Shown here: in pieces, positions 36,911 to 47,141 of the stretch
How positions within the stretch are numbered: the first letter of the stretch is position 1
Layout: each line of letters starts with the position of its first letter
Source of the DNA: Sphaerosporella brunnea
Taxonomy: Eukaryota; Ascomycota; Pezizomycetes; Pezizales; Pyronemataceae
DNA length: 64,000 nt
Direction of reading: 5' to 3'
NCBI GenBank assembly: GCA_008704415.1
Contig: VXIS01000115.1
Location: 1 to 64,000 of the forward strand
Notes under the pieces: generated by a model
The model's database searches: none
What the model saw: the letters and a program-made list of their open reading frames with translations, nothing else
What the model was told of the DNA's origin: nothing
Made by a program: the position numbers and the translations under genes

Positions 36911-39735
36911 ATGGAAACGACCAATAAGAACAGTGCAGCTCAACGGCCCGGAGGTGGACCAGCGGGAGCAGGAGGGTCGGCAGGAAACCAGACCGGCGGC
37001 CGGAACAACCACACCTCTCGGAAGAGCCCAAGCGAAAACGGGGATGGAAATAGTGAAACCAGTGGCGGAGCTCCACGCTTGTATCACACGTTGACAGCTT
37101 GCACACGATGCCGGAGTGTAAGGAAACTGCCGCTGCTACCCCACGCTTATATATCTTCGATATACTAACGCAAGAGATGTAGAGAAAAACGCGCTGTGAT
37201 GCGGGGTTGCCGAATTGTGGTCCGTGCGAGCGAAGCGGCACCCACTGTGAGTTCTTCGATGCGACGAAACAAAAAACCATTCCGCGAAGCTATGTCGTTC
37301 ACTTGCAGAACAAAGTTCGAGCTTTGCAGGAGGAGGTTGCGCGACGAGAAGCGGTACTGGCCGAAGCTGAATCGTCGCCAAACAACGAGGACCTTGTGCG
37401 AGGCATTGGAGCAGTCAAGTTCGATAATTACGAACATTACAAGGAGCCTCGATATGTGGGATCGTCTAGCGGCATTACCGTAACAAGGCTCGTGTTAGAA
37501 TCGGCAAAGAGAGATCTCGATGAGGATGAGTTCAAGGACATGACCATGCAGCATCGTAAGAATGCCGTCCATCATACTTCGCCGGAGCCGCCATTGTCTC
37601 CCAAGCAAGTGGACACAAAACTACCACCGCGACGGACGGGAGAGACATTGGTGTCTTTTTTCTGCAAGAAAGGTGAGTGAATGTTTATCAAAAGCGTATT
37701 TCGGTGTTGCTAACGAAAAATCAAGCGCTTTACATGCTCCCTGTTCTCCATGAACCAACGTTCATGAAAGAGGTTGCCGATGTGTATGAAGGATCCACTG
37801 ATCCATTCAAGTGCTTCAAATTGAAGATGGTCCTTGCAATAAGTCTGCAGAAAGGGTCTAAGAAGTATGCAACAGTGGCAGACAGTTATTTCTTGTCAGG
37901 ACTGCGACATCTCGAGCAGATTATGGAGCCAATGGACCACTCGACCCTTCAGTGCTTGCTTATAATGGTTCAATATGCACTGGTTAAGCCAACCCGGATA
38001 GCTGTGAGCAACCCAGTGCCAATGTGTTTAGGTGCATGGCTAATACGGAGCATAGGCGTATCATGTCGTTGGATTGTGTGTGCGGCTGTGCATCCAATTG
38101 GGCTATCATCAGGAAAGAACAATCATGTTGAGTGAACAACCCCTGGATCCTATTACAAAAGATATGAGGCGGAGGTTTTTTTGGACCCTTGCCTCCATGG
38201 AGTACGTGCCCTCCAACCGAGGTTTTCATGCGTGATTTCTTACTTCGTCGGACAGATATGGACTTTCGCATGTGTTGGGCAGGCCATCCGCATTTGCTAC
38301 GTCGGATGCCTATGTAGATGTCAAATTTTACGAGCCAGTAGATGATGCGTATATTACCGCTGGCGGGATACTGCCTGCGCCTCCGTCGGCGAAGAAGTTG
38401 ATTTCGATGCATTTTTTCGGTATGAGAAGGCTCCAGGCAGAGGTCCGCCGCACATTGTATCAAAACCCCACAGAAACACCGAAAACAGATAGGGATCCGT
38501 GGTTTATACAGATGTACGAAAAGTGCAACAACTGGAAGGCATCTTGTCCGTCTGATGACGAAGGCAGTGGGCTTAGCAAGACGTGGTGAGTTTGTTTTCA
38601 TGATAAAACTATTCTTTTGCTAATTCCATCCCAGGTTCGAACACAGGTAGCTTCCTCTTCATCAGAGCTCAATTTTTCCCTGTGCTGATTTGTTCCCAGG
38701 TACAATAATATCTTGATATTCATGTACCGACCAAGCCCACAGATTCCGCAACCATCACTCGAGGCAACTATCATGTGTTACAACTGCGCTGTGGAGAACG
38801 TTCGGTTAGAGAAGGCCATGTTCGAAACCGGTGCGGTTGACTTGACCTGGGTATTCCTCCACCAGGTCTACACAGTCACCTTGACCATCATATGGGCGAT
38901 ATACAATCCGAAAATTCGAAAGATGAATCCAAAAAGCGAAGTCGAAGGGCACATTCGTTGTCAGATCAGGCTTATCCTAGCTTTGGCCGAATACTGGCCA
39001 GGAGCGGAAGCTGCTGCGGATCTGTTCATGAGACTTGCTGGGGCAGCGCTGAGGAACTATGATACCGATCTTCGAAAGTCTCCGGCCTCACAGGCATCTG
39101 CGTCCGCATCGCCGCCAGTCCAGCCGCATTACACAGATCATCACTCGTCGCCCTCCAGTGGCAAGAATGGCCCTACCACCCCATATACGCTCTCCGATGG
39201 GGGTAGATCCGCATCCGACACGCCCTCGCCGCACTCAGCCCCGGGGATGTCGACATTCGACACAGTGTATGAATCTAACTTGCTGGAAACCCCGGGCGGG
39301 TTCCCGCATACTTCCGCCTCCGCTTCGCCGCCCGCAGTACCGGCAGTACCGACAGAACCCTCGTACCGCGATTTCCAGGGCATGATATTCGATCCCAACT
39401 TCTCGATGAACCCTATGTTTGCGCCGCCCAGCAATCCCCAGCAGGAACAGGGGATCCCCGATTGGCTGCAGGCTTGGGATCCGCATTCGCCGAGTAGTAA
39501 TGTGCCCATGAATTTTGGACCGCCACCTGCCGGCCCTCCACCACCGCCGCCACCACCACCACCGGCGGCACCGCTCAGTTTTATGCCGCAGAATCAGTCA
39601 GAGATTCTGAATCAACAGGCACAGCATGATGAACTCATACGTATTCTCGAGAATGAGGCGAGCTCGATGCATGAGTTTGATTATGACGGTTCGCAAAGGC
39701 AATGGGTTGGATACGGTGGCGAAGAATTCTTTTGA
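36911..39735 (+). CDS. Zn2Cys6 transcription factor, complete, six exons
   Basis: Exons 36911-37117, 37183-37672, 37726-38003, 38056-38201, 38256-38585 and 38700-39735 join to 2487 nt (828 residues). The cluster ACTRCRSRKTRC...NCGPCERSGTHC (about residues 63-90) is complete, and intron 1 lies inside it. A coiled coil follows (LQNKVRALQEEV). The middle homology region runs from about residue 220: FKCFKLKMVLAIS, VGLCVRLCIQLGYH, DMRRRFFWTLASMEY and LGRPSAFA. The C-terminal 200 residues are Pro/Ser-rich with a run of about ten Pro, as in activation regions. It should be a nuclear regulator; its targets are unknown. All introns are canonical and all phases fit. Confidence 0.92.
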
Positions 39736-40836
39736 TGATCGAATTGGGTTTCCTCGTTGGTGTTGTGGGCAGGCGGGCGGGTGGGGGGCGAATTGGTGTC
39801 TTTGCTATCTCCATTCTCCTTCCGTCCTTCCTTCTTCGTTTGTCATTGATTGAATGTGCGGTCTCAGTTGGAGGGCTGGATACCAAAAGAATTTACGATC
39901 GTGATTTTTGTGTGCTGGAATTTGTGCTGGTTGGGTTGATATCGGAAGTGAGGTACCGGTGATGGATTGGAACAGGCAAGGCTCGACGTCAATGAATGAG
40001 GCGTTTGATGTTCCGGTCGACTTAGGTCTTGCCTGGCATCGAGCTTGAGATCTTGGGCAAGATTGGTTGTGGGACTACAGGCCACACTTCGAGAGGCGGG
40101 CGAAGGAATTTGTATGGAGGCATCAGCCGGCTCGTCTAGCTGTCGATCGTGCATGATGACGTGGGGAATTTGGAGCTGTGCTCGCATCTTCTGCCTGCTG
40201 ACGGGTTTTCGTTGTTGGCGGCATTTTTTTTTTTTTTTTTTTTGGATCGTCCGTAAACATGGTTGTGTGCTGTGTGTCGTTTGTTTCCCATCCCCATCCA
40301 TCCCCCACCCCATCCCACCCACGCACGCGGGCTGGAGGTAGGGCAGATATATAGATATATGCTGCTCCATGGCTATTTCCGACGCAACCCCGCCCGCGGG
40401 GTTGCTTTTTTTTTTTTTTTTTTTTTTCTTGTCGGACTCGGACGCGCCGGCGTCGAGATCGTCATCGGACGCGCCCGCGCCGACATAGTCATCGGACTCG
40501 GAGACGCCGAGAGACATGACATGACATGACATGCGCATTGCCATATTATTATTCCAGCCGGGACATTTCGAAATGCATAGCTCCCTCGGCGACGCCGAAA
40601 GGTTGTGTGTGTAGTGTCGTGTGTACTCCAGATATCCGGGTTTTTTGGGGTGCAGATCTGCCGGGTGCAGTGCAGGTGATGGGTGTGGAGGGAGGGATGT
40701 ATGTATTATATTACACATTAGATATTACAGAGCACACGACTATACATTCTTCTTCTTCTCCTTCTTCTTCTTCTGCTTTATAACTACAACTACAACTACT
40801 TATTGATATGTGAGCAGCAGCACAGCTACAACTACT
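39736..40836. other. Intergenic region between convergent genes
   Basis: Both genes end here, so it holds two 3' flanks. T runs of 20-24 bases lie at about 40224 and 40407. A GACATGACAT repeat lies near 40512-40532 and (TTC)n near 40749-40775. No gene is supported. Confidence 0.65.
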
Positions 40837-42129
40837 CTACCCCCACGGCCACCACGTCTTCTTTGGGTTTTCCTCCGCCGGCGGCTGGTACTCGACGTAT
40901 TCGAAGCACAGGCGCTCGCCGCGGATATCCATGACGTCCCTGACGGTGGCGTTGGCGACGACGCCGTACATGTCCAGCACGTCGTCGAGGGTGGCGTTGA
41001 CGAAGGAGTAGTCGGCTGGGAGCGCGGGGTTCTTGACGCTGCTGGTGTGCCCGGCGATGTCCTCGAGTCTCGCGGGGAGATCCAGCGCCTGCCAGTTCCA
41101 CCAGAGCTTATCGAGCCAGGTGTGGTGGAGGTAGAAGAGGGGGTCTGTACGACAAAAAAATCTTGCTGTTAGATTTGGTGGGTGGTGGTGGTTGGGGGGG
41201 GGGGGGGATTAATATTACCGCCAGGAGAGGAAATCGGATTTGCTACCTCCCCGCCAATCGCGTTGTGGCCCGCCCAGTGCGGCCGCTTTTCGAGACATGG
41301 CCAGGCCGTCGCGAAACTGGGCTTTTGGAGACATTCCGTCACGTTGGCTTGCGAGGACCCCCAGCTGTTGGTGTCGCTCACGTTGCGGTGGATGCATTGC
41401 ACCGTGTTTTCTTCGCCGGGGCCGGTGTGCAGCTATATACGCGCCAACCATTTCAACAACTCGACAACATCAGCGGTTTTTTGGGGGGGGGAGGGAGGGC
41501 ATACGACGTAATCTTTAAACGGACCGTCGGAGATACACCCGCCGGGCCCGGTGCCTCCGCCGCCAAAGCCGTACACCGGATCCAGCAGCTCGCAGGTGCT
41601 GACTTTCCCCACGGTGACGGTTTCCTCCCAGTACGGCTGGGCGCCGGCGTAGCCGCACTCCTGGCGCAGCAGCAGCTCGTGCGCCGACATCAGCAGGCGG
41701 TGGAAGGGCAGGAACCAGCCGTCGCCGTGCACCCAGTACGCCTGCATCTGGTGCGCCTTGATCAGGTCGTCGAAGCGCGTGACCGCCGCCGGAAGCCCCG
41801 TTTTTGTCGGCAGGGACATCAGGCACAGCTCGGCGTCTAGGTACGCTTTTTTTTCCGCTCTGGAAAGGTTTTGCCTGCGGATTCGTTAGTTTTCGGCGGC
41901 GACGGCGGCGGCGGCAGCAGCAGCAGCAGCAGCAGCAGCGGCGGTGGCGTTGCAGGGCTGCGCGAAAGAAATACCAGGCTCGTCGCTGAAGCTTTTGGGT
42001 ACATTTTCCTTGCATGTCTGAGGACGGGGACGGGGCGAAGGAGTGGCCATGAAAAGGTGTGGGTGTTGCAGCTCCGAGTTCGAACGAGAAAGCTGTGAGG
42101 ACGCACAGCAACGTGTGGGTGAGACGCAT
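40837..42129 (-). CDS. Tyrosinase-family type 3 copper protein
   Basis: Four exons in reading order: 42129-41975, 41874-41505, 41432-41219 and 41144-40837. They join to 348 residues. An N-terminal signal peptide of about 21 residues points to secretion. The CuA region shows His-Gly-Asp-Gly-Trp-Phe-Leu-Pro-Phe-His-Arg (about residues 95-105) with an earlier His (KAHQM). The CuB region shows Gly-His-Asn-Ala-Ile-Gly-Gly, then Leu-His-His-Thr-Trp-Leu-Asp-Lys-Leu-Trp at the start of exon 4. Tyrosinases oxidise mono- and diphenols to quinones, feeding melanin-type polymers. The short form lacks the long C-terminal cap of classic enzymes, as in secreted short tyrosinases of fungi. NXS/T glycosylation sites are present. 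The stop follows a WWPWG tail. Confidence 0.9.
41895..41946. repeat. GCA/GGC trinucleotide repeat inside tyrosinase intron 1
   Basis: A (GGC)n-(GCA)8-(GGC)n tract occupies about half of the 100-nt first intron. Read as coding it would give poly-Ala or poly-Cys, but the GTATTT donor, ACTAAC branch point and CCGCAG acceptor place it in the intron. Confidence 0.85.
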
Positions 42130-42777
42130 CTCGTATAATTATTTAGAAAAAATAAAAAATAAATAAAAAAAAAGAGTGTATGGATACTATGCAAGTATAC
42201 CTATGATAGGCCCAATCGCATTCCGGACAGGAGCTGCTTGTATATATACTATTATGAGCGCCGAGACATGTGGTTGGTTTGGTATAGCCCCCCCCTCCTG
42301 AGACACGACCGTTTGCTCGGCGTTGTGCATGCCCCCCGTAATCATACATATGTACTTACGCCTTGGCTGGTTGACGAAACTCTTGGGCAAATGCACTCAC
42401 TACGTGGATGTTGGGTCGATCACCAATTTGGAAAATTATGATCTACGAATTAAAGTTGCGATCTGAGCTCAGTGCCATCAAATCTCGGTACCTTACCGCA
42501 ACGTCAAGACGTATGCGGTCGTTAACGGTTGTCGCGCTTTAGTGACAACTTTGATAAGATTATCGCCAAGTAGTCGGCGGACCCCTTTCTATCACCAGGG
42601 GCGTAGTGCTCTGGATGCAAGTATCAAGCATTGGAATTTGGCCAGTGTTGACAAATGCCTGGTGATGTCTGTTGTGATTGGATGAAACCATATATGGCTT
42701 TCTGATGTTCACGAAGGATGTCCGTTGAAAAATTACCACGCTCAGATCCAAATCTTCCGACGCATGAGCATCTCAAT
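42130..42777. other. Intergenic region
   Basis: Upstream of the tyrosinase start (TATATA near 42240) and downstream of the reductase stop. No gene is supported. Confidence 0.5.
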
Positions 42778-44247
42778 CTAAGCCTTGGGCAACACCTTTC
42801 TGCTTCCGCGCCGACTCAAAGACCTCCACCCAATCCTCATGGGCGTGTCAACAGTTCCAAAGAAGCCATACCGCCGGCTCTTCTGGGAATCAACGAAGAC
42901 ATCCCATCTCATGCCCAAAACACCGTCGGCGAAAGCCCAGCTGACACCATCCCAGACCTTCTGATCAAGGCCCTCGCGGTCGCGCAAAGCCTCCCACGCC
43001 TTGACGACCTTAGGGCCCTTGGACCACTTCTCAATTGACAGCCGAGTCTCCATCACGGACTTGGTCTTCCGGCCGACAGGTGCAGGATAAGGCATCTCAA
43101 CCTTCACGCTCCTTGGGAATGCTGGCATTGTCGAACTGAGTCTCTCTGGAGGCAGCAGCATGGTTGATCTTGAAGTTGTCGAGCACCACGGGCCAGAGAG
43201 TAGACCAGCTGGGTGCATCGCCGTTGACCGCGTTGAAGGCACTCAGGGTAAGTGCCGCCCACTCCTCTTGGTATGCCATGAGCAATGCAGACGTCTGGGA
43301 CTCAACACAATTGTATTTGCTCCCTGTCCGGCGTGTGAGCACTTGTCTAACAAAAAGGGCGACTGAGGGAAATGGTACACGTTCCGGGGAAGATTACAGG
43401 CTCGCCAAGCTCCTTGTGTACTGGAACGTACAGCCCAATTGCAATGGCTTCGTTCATGAAATTCTCGGAAACAGCACTAATGATGTTGTTGGGCCGGATT
43501 TCGACCCAATCGAAGCCGTGCTTCGCGCCGTATTCCTTGCAGAGGCCCACCTGTCTGTGGACGCACGCACTCACTCAGCTCAACCCGCATGCGCACCAGC
43601 ATCTGCGCGCCACATCCAGAAACCACAGACCTGTAGTAGAAGTTCAGAGTGTCCTTGTAAGGGCCATCATTCACACGAGGATAATCCTCTTTGCACGGCA
43701 CCTTGGCCTGACCAAACTGCATACCGTAATGCTTGCCTCCCGTCTGGATGATCACCCTCTTGGCCATTGACCTTGTGCAATGCGATCAAAAAGGCCTCCA
43801 GCATCTTTCCGTTCTCTTCGAGCATCTCTTTCTGACCGCTCCACAGCCCTTCGTCACTGTGCTCTTTGTACGCGGCGTAGAAAAACGTAGTCGACGTTCT
43901 TGACCCCACCCTTCTCCAGCGCCGATTGGATGTTGTCGGCACCTGAAAGGAAGTCCGCATCGATGTGCTTCGCCCTAGGATCGGCTGCGGGAGCGCCTGC
44001 TGGAGCAGGCTTCCGGGAGAGCGCGTAGATGGTGCTCCAGTTTTCGGGGTGGGAGAGGAGGACCTGGAGGATGTGTTGACCGGAGATACCTACAAATTGC
44101 CTTCCGTTAGCTTCAGGGACACCTTCTCAAGAGCGATTGCAACTTGCCGTTTGCTCCGGCAACGACGGCGGTGAGGCCTTTCGCCGAAGGGCATGCCGTG
44201 ATAGATGGCGCGTTAGAGTAGACCTGAATGTTATTTGTGGAGCTCAT
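42778..44247 (-). pseudogene. NAD(P)-binding SDR / PRISE-like reductase with three frame breaks
   Basis: Pieces in reading order: 44247-44148, 44089-43631, 43554-43381 and 43346-42778. Residues 25-40 give a Rossmann nucleotide-binding start (VVAGANG|ISGQ) split by a GC-AG intron (donor GCAAGT, branch CTAAC). Later blocks match atypical SDRs of the PRISE / SirQ-like group: FYAAYKEH, IIQTGGKHYG, a Tyr-x-x-x-Lys-like FYYRQVGLCKEYG, RPNNIIS and SAFNAVNGD. The frame is lost at about 43884-43888 (T run), about 43766 (GG) and about 43105, each by one base. It is either a recently decayed gene or a gene with uncorrected homopolymer errors. The reaction would be an NAD(P)H-dependent ketone or enone reduction; the substrate is unknown. 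Confidence 0.7.
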
Positions 44248-45201
44248 AGTTGCAGTGCGGGGTTGCTAGGATTAGAGTATCGGCCCGGGATCATGACCTC
44301 ACCTAGGGACACCGCCGCCGCACCAGCCCACTGCGCCACGGGTTCGGAGCACCATAGTTCGGGAATAACGTTGTAGATCCGGTACCGATCTCCGGCAAAT
44401 CATGAGCTTCGATGGCGGTCATGCCGCCGCATCAATATAAACTCCTAATAGGGAGGTATACCGATAGATAGCTCAACTCCACTTGTGACATTAGCCGCGG
44501 TCGTGAGCTTCGGGCAGTCGCCCTGGATGTTAAACCCGTTTCAAGTACTCGTTCAACGATATTGGGCATCGATAGATGCAAACCTCTTCCGTCCTGCCGA
44601 GTATGTGCGTACGGATATGTGGTTCTTCTGGAGCATGTGGTGAATAACTTACTCATATTTTCAACCTGTAGATACTGCAGCTCACCGCCCTGGATATACG
44701 TACAGCAGCTCGAATAAGGATCAGAGCTCACTACTGTGGGTCTCCAAAGACAATTTAGTGTTATCAGTGTGATATTTAGTGAGCTTACTGTCTGCAACTG
44801 GTGGCAGTCGCAAAACTTGGTATGAACCGGACAATCCTATGGCGAGTGACACCCTGTGTTCGCCTATTAGCCCATTTGTAGAAAGCGGAACGAACGCCTC
44901 ACATGCTGAATAAGTAGGCTCCCGAGTATAGCATTCATTAATATTAAACTAAAGTCTATCTAGACGCCTGTCGGGTAGCACCAAAGCCCAACCCATCACT
45001 TCTGGAATTCCGCCGTACCTACTTGTTGAAAAGACTCTACACTCCCCCTTTCGCCTAGGCTTTCCGAAACTCAATACCTCGTGAATAAGCCCCCAATCCA
45101 TCGCTTCCGCCATACCTGATCGTTCGCTAGAAAGCCCAATCTCCCTCATATTCTCCTTCTGGCCCCGATTTTTCACGCATCAACCCCAATATCCCCCTCC
45201 T
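44248..45201. other. Intergenic region
   Basis: No gene is supported. No RING or patatin-like remnants were found here downstream of the short GTPase gene, which would have been expected if that gene had been truncated in place. Confidence 0.5.
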
Positions 45202-47141
45202 TCATCTTTCCCCTTGGCCCGCTATTAGGCCCCCATGAGTTAGTGAGTGACACAGCTCCTGAATCTCTTTCATCCCAAATCGGCTTACACCCTTACTATC
45301 ATCGGTGGCGCGCTGTATTTCTTGGTCCAGCTTCTTCCACTGCGACAGGAGTAAGGACGGGGAGGCGGTGAAGTCTGGAATGCACACCAGTTTGATGTCT
45401 CGAAAGTAGCACAGAGCGAGGTCGCGAAGTGTTGCAATTTTTCTCCCCTGGTCCCTCCAGGCCGCTGACAGCTGCGCAAGGAAAGGATCCTGTTTGATAC
45501 AGTCCGCCAGCTTGGCTAGTATTGTTTCTGCCAAGTCGTCAGCCCACAAACTTCGACCCTCGATCGATTCCTAGATAGCATAGGTTAGAACAATTCTCAA
45601 AATTCCACTTAACTTTGATGATGGCTGGGGACTAGCAGTCAGTGTTTGATGTTTAGTGGTTACTTACTTTCGCGTCTTCTAGACCGTTGACCACTATGAT
45701 GGCCGATGGCCGACTGCTATGGCTGTTGGGAACTTGATGTGCCCACTGTATCATTCGACTGATGACTACCTCTATCGTGCTGTATGCTAAGTTAGCCAGT
45801 GTCCGCACTTCTCGTGGGTTTTACTTACCGGAAGTTTCTGGTAACGTAGACTACCGCATCTGATTGCTTGCAGAGAATTGCAGGGTAGAGATTTCCCACT
45901 ATCCATTGCCGAGTTGCCTGCTCTGCCACGGGGAACTGAAGCTTGACGGAGATTTGGGCTGTGTCGTTGGACAAGTTCGAAGTATCCCGCTCCGTATCTG
46001 GCACTAACGTACTGCTACCACCCAATCCCTCGCAATCGGCGTAGATTCGCATCTTCTTGGGGTGCTGAGCCGACGGGTCCGGGAACAGGTGTACGTTGCT
46101 GCTGACCGACTTGTCCATATCCCTCCAATTGCCTACAACCGGGGTCTCAACCTCTCCAGTGGCTGCGCCTTTTACCTGCAACAAGCGCAGTCAGTACAAA
46201 TACATAGAGAAACCCCCCTTCGCCCTACAGGCCGGACCAAAGAAGCTAACCTTTAGCAAAGCGTATATCAGCGAACTCTTCCCGGCCCCAGTTTCACCCA
46301 CGAAGCTGACCACAGATGGGACCCTGCCTTGTGACCAAGGCCCTAGACTGCTCAGCCGATCTGTGAAGTTCAGGAAGACTTCGTTCGAGGACTGCTCGAT
46401 ACGTGTGCCGAACCAAAATGATTTGCTCCCACGCCGTTCCATACGTGTACTCGAAGTACGCCGAGTTAGTCCAAGCAACGTTCTTTGGAGGGTGACATCC
46501 GTCTTTTCGTGTACACGAGCAGAGGCGGAAGGCTTTGTCCGTCTGGGCTTGTGGGCTGCCTGTTGGGACCAGCAATCATTGCAGAAAGTGGTATCGCATG
46601 CCTGGCACCAGGAGAGGTCTGTCTCGGTATCGCAACCATCGCAGCGGCTTTTGACCCCATCCTCCGCCTCCTGGTATTCCGGGCCCTCTGTTGTTGCCTT
46701 TGCACCCGTTTCGCCGGTACCGAATGTTTCCGGCTTTGTGGAATCCGAGTCCTCAAAGTCGAGGTATGATGCAGGCTGACGATATTGAACAGCATTATCC
46801 ACAGCTTCTTTGATGTCGGCAATGTCCAGATGGTGATCGGATGCGTCGAGTTCTAGATCGATATCTCGTTCTCGTTGTCGTGCTGCAGGGAAGTCACCGA
46901 CCGAGCGTGGAGCCGATGATGGACCCCTTCGGCTCGTTCTGCTTGTCTGAGTTTGCTTTGGCGGGTTGGGCACCTGCTTGAAAATTAGCAACACCAGTCA
47001 TAGGCACAACTCCGAGGTTCGTACCACACGCGCAGATTCAGCTGGAGCCGCAGAGGATTTACGCCGACGCAACAGGCACATCGCGAACCAGTTCAGCTTG
47101 CTCTTAATCGACGTCCGAGGCTTGACGAAGGACTCGCCCAT
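45202..47141 (-). CDS. Zinc-motif / P-loop GTPase-like protein without effector domain
   Basis: Exons in reading order: 47141-47025, 46976-46251, 46175-45829, 45779-45668 and 45570-45202. They join to 1671 nt (556 residues) with every phase consistent. Residues 1-40 are basic. A Cys-rich motif at 151-182 (CDGC, CQAC, FCNDCW, then AAH) could bind two zinc ions. A Walker A P-loop, GETGAGKS, lies at 266-273; a switch-type DCEG lies at 328-331. The usual NKxD guanine-specificity motif is replaced by Val-Val-Asn-Gly. A helical region follows to a stop at 45202. It is paralogous along its whole length to the first half of the protein at 52601-57407, in the same orientation 5.5 kb away, but lacks RING and patatin domains. 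Confidence 0.8.
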
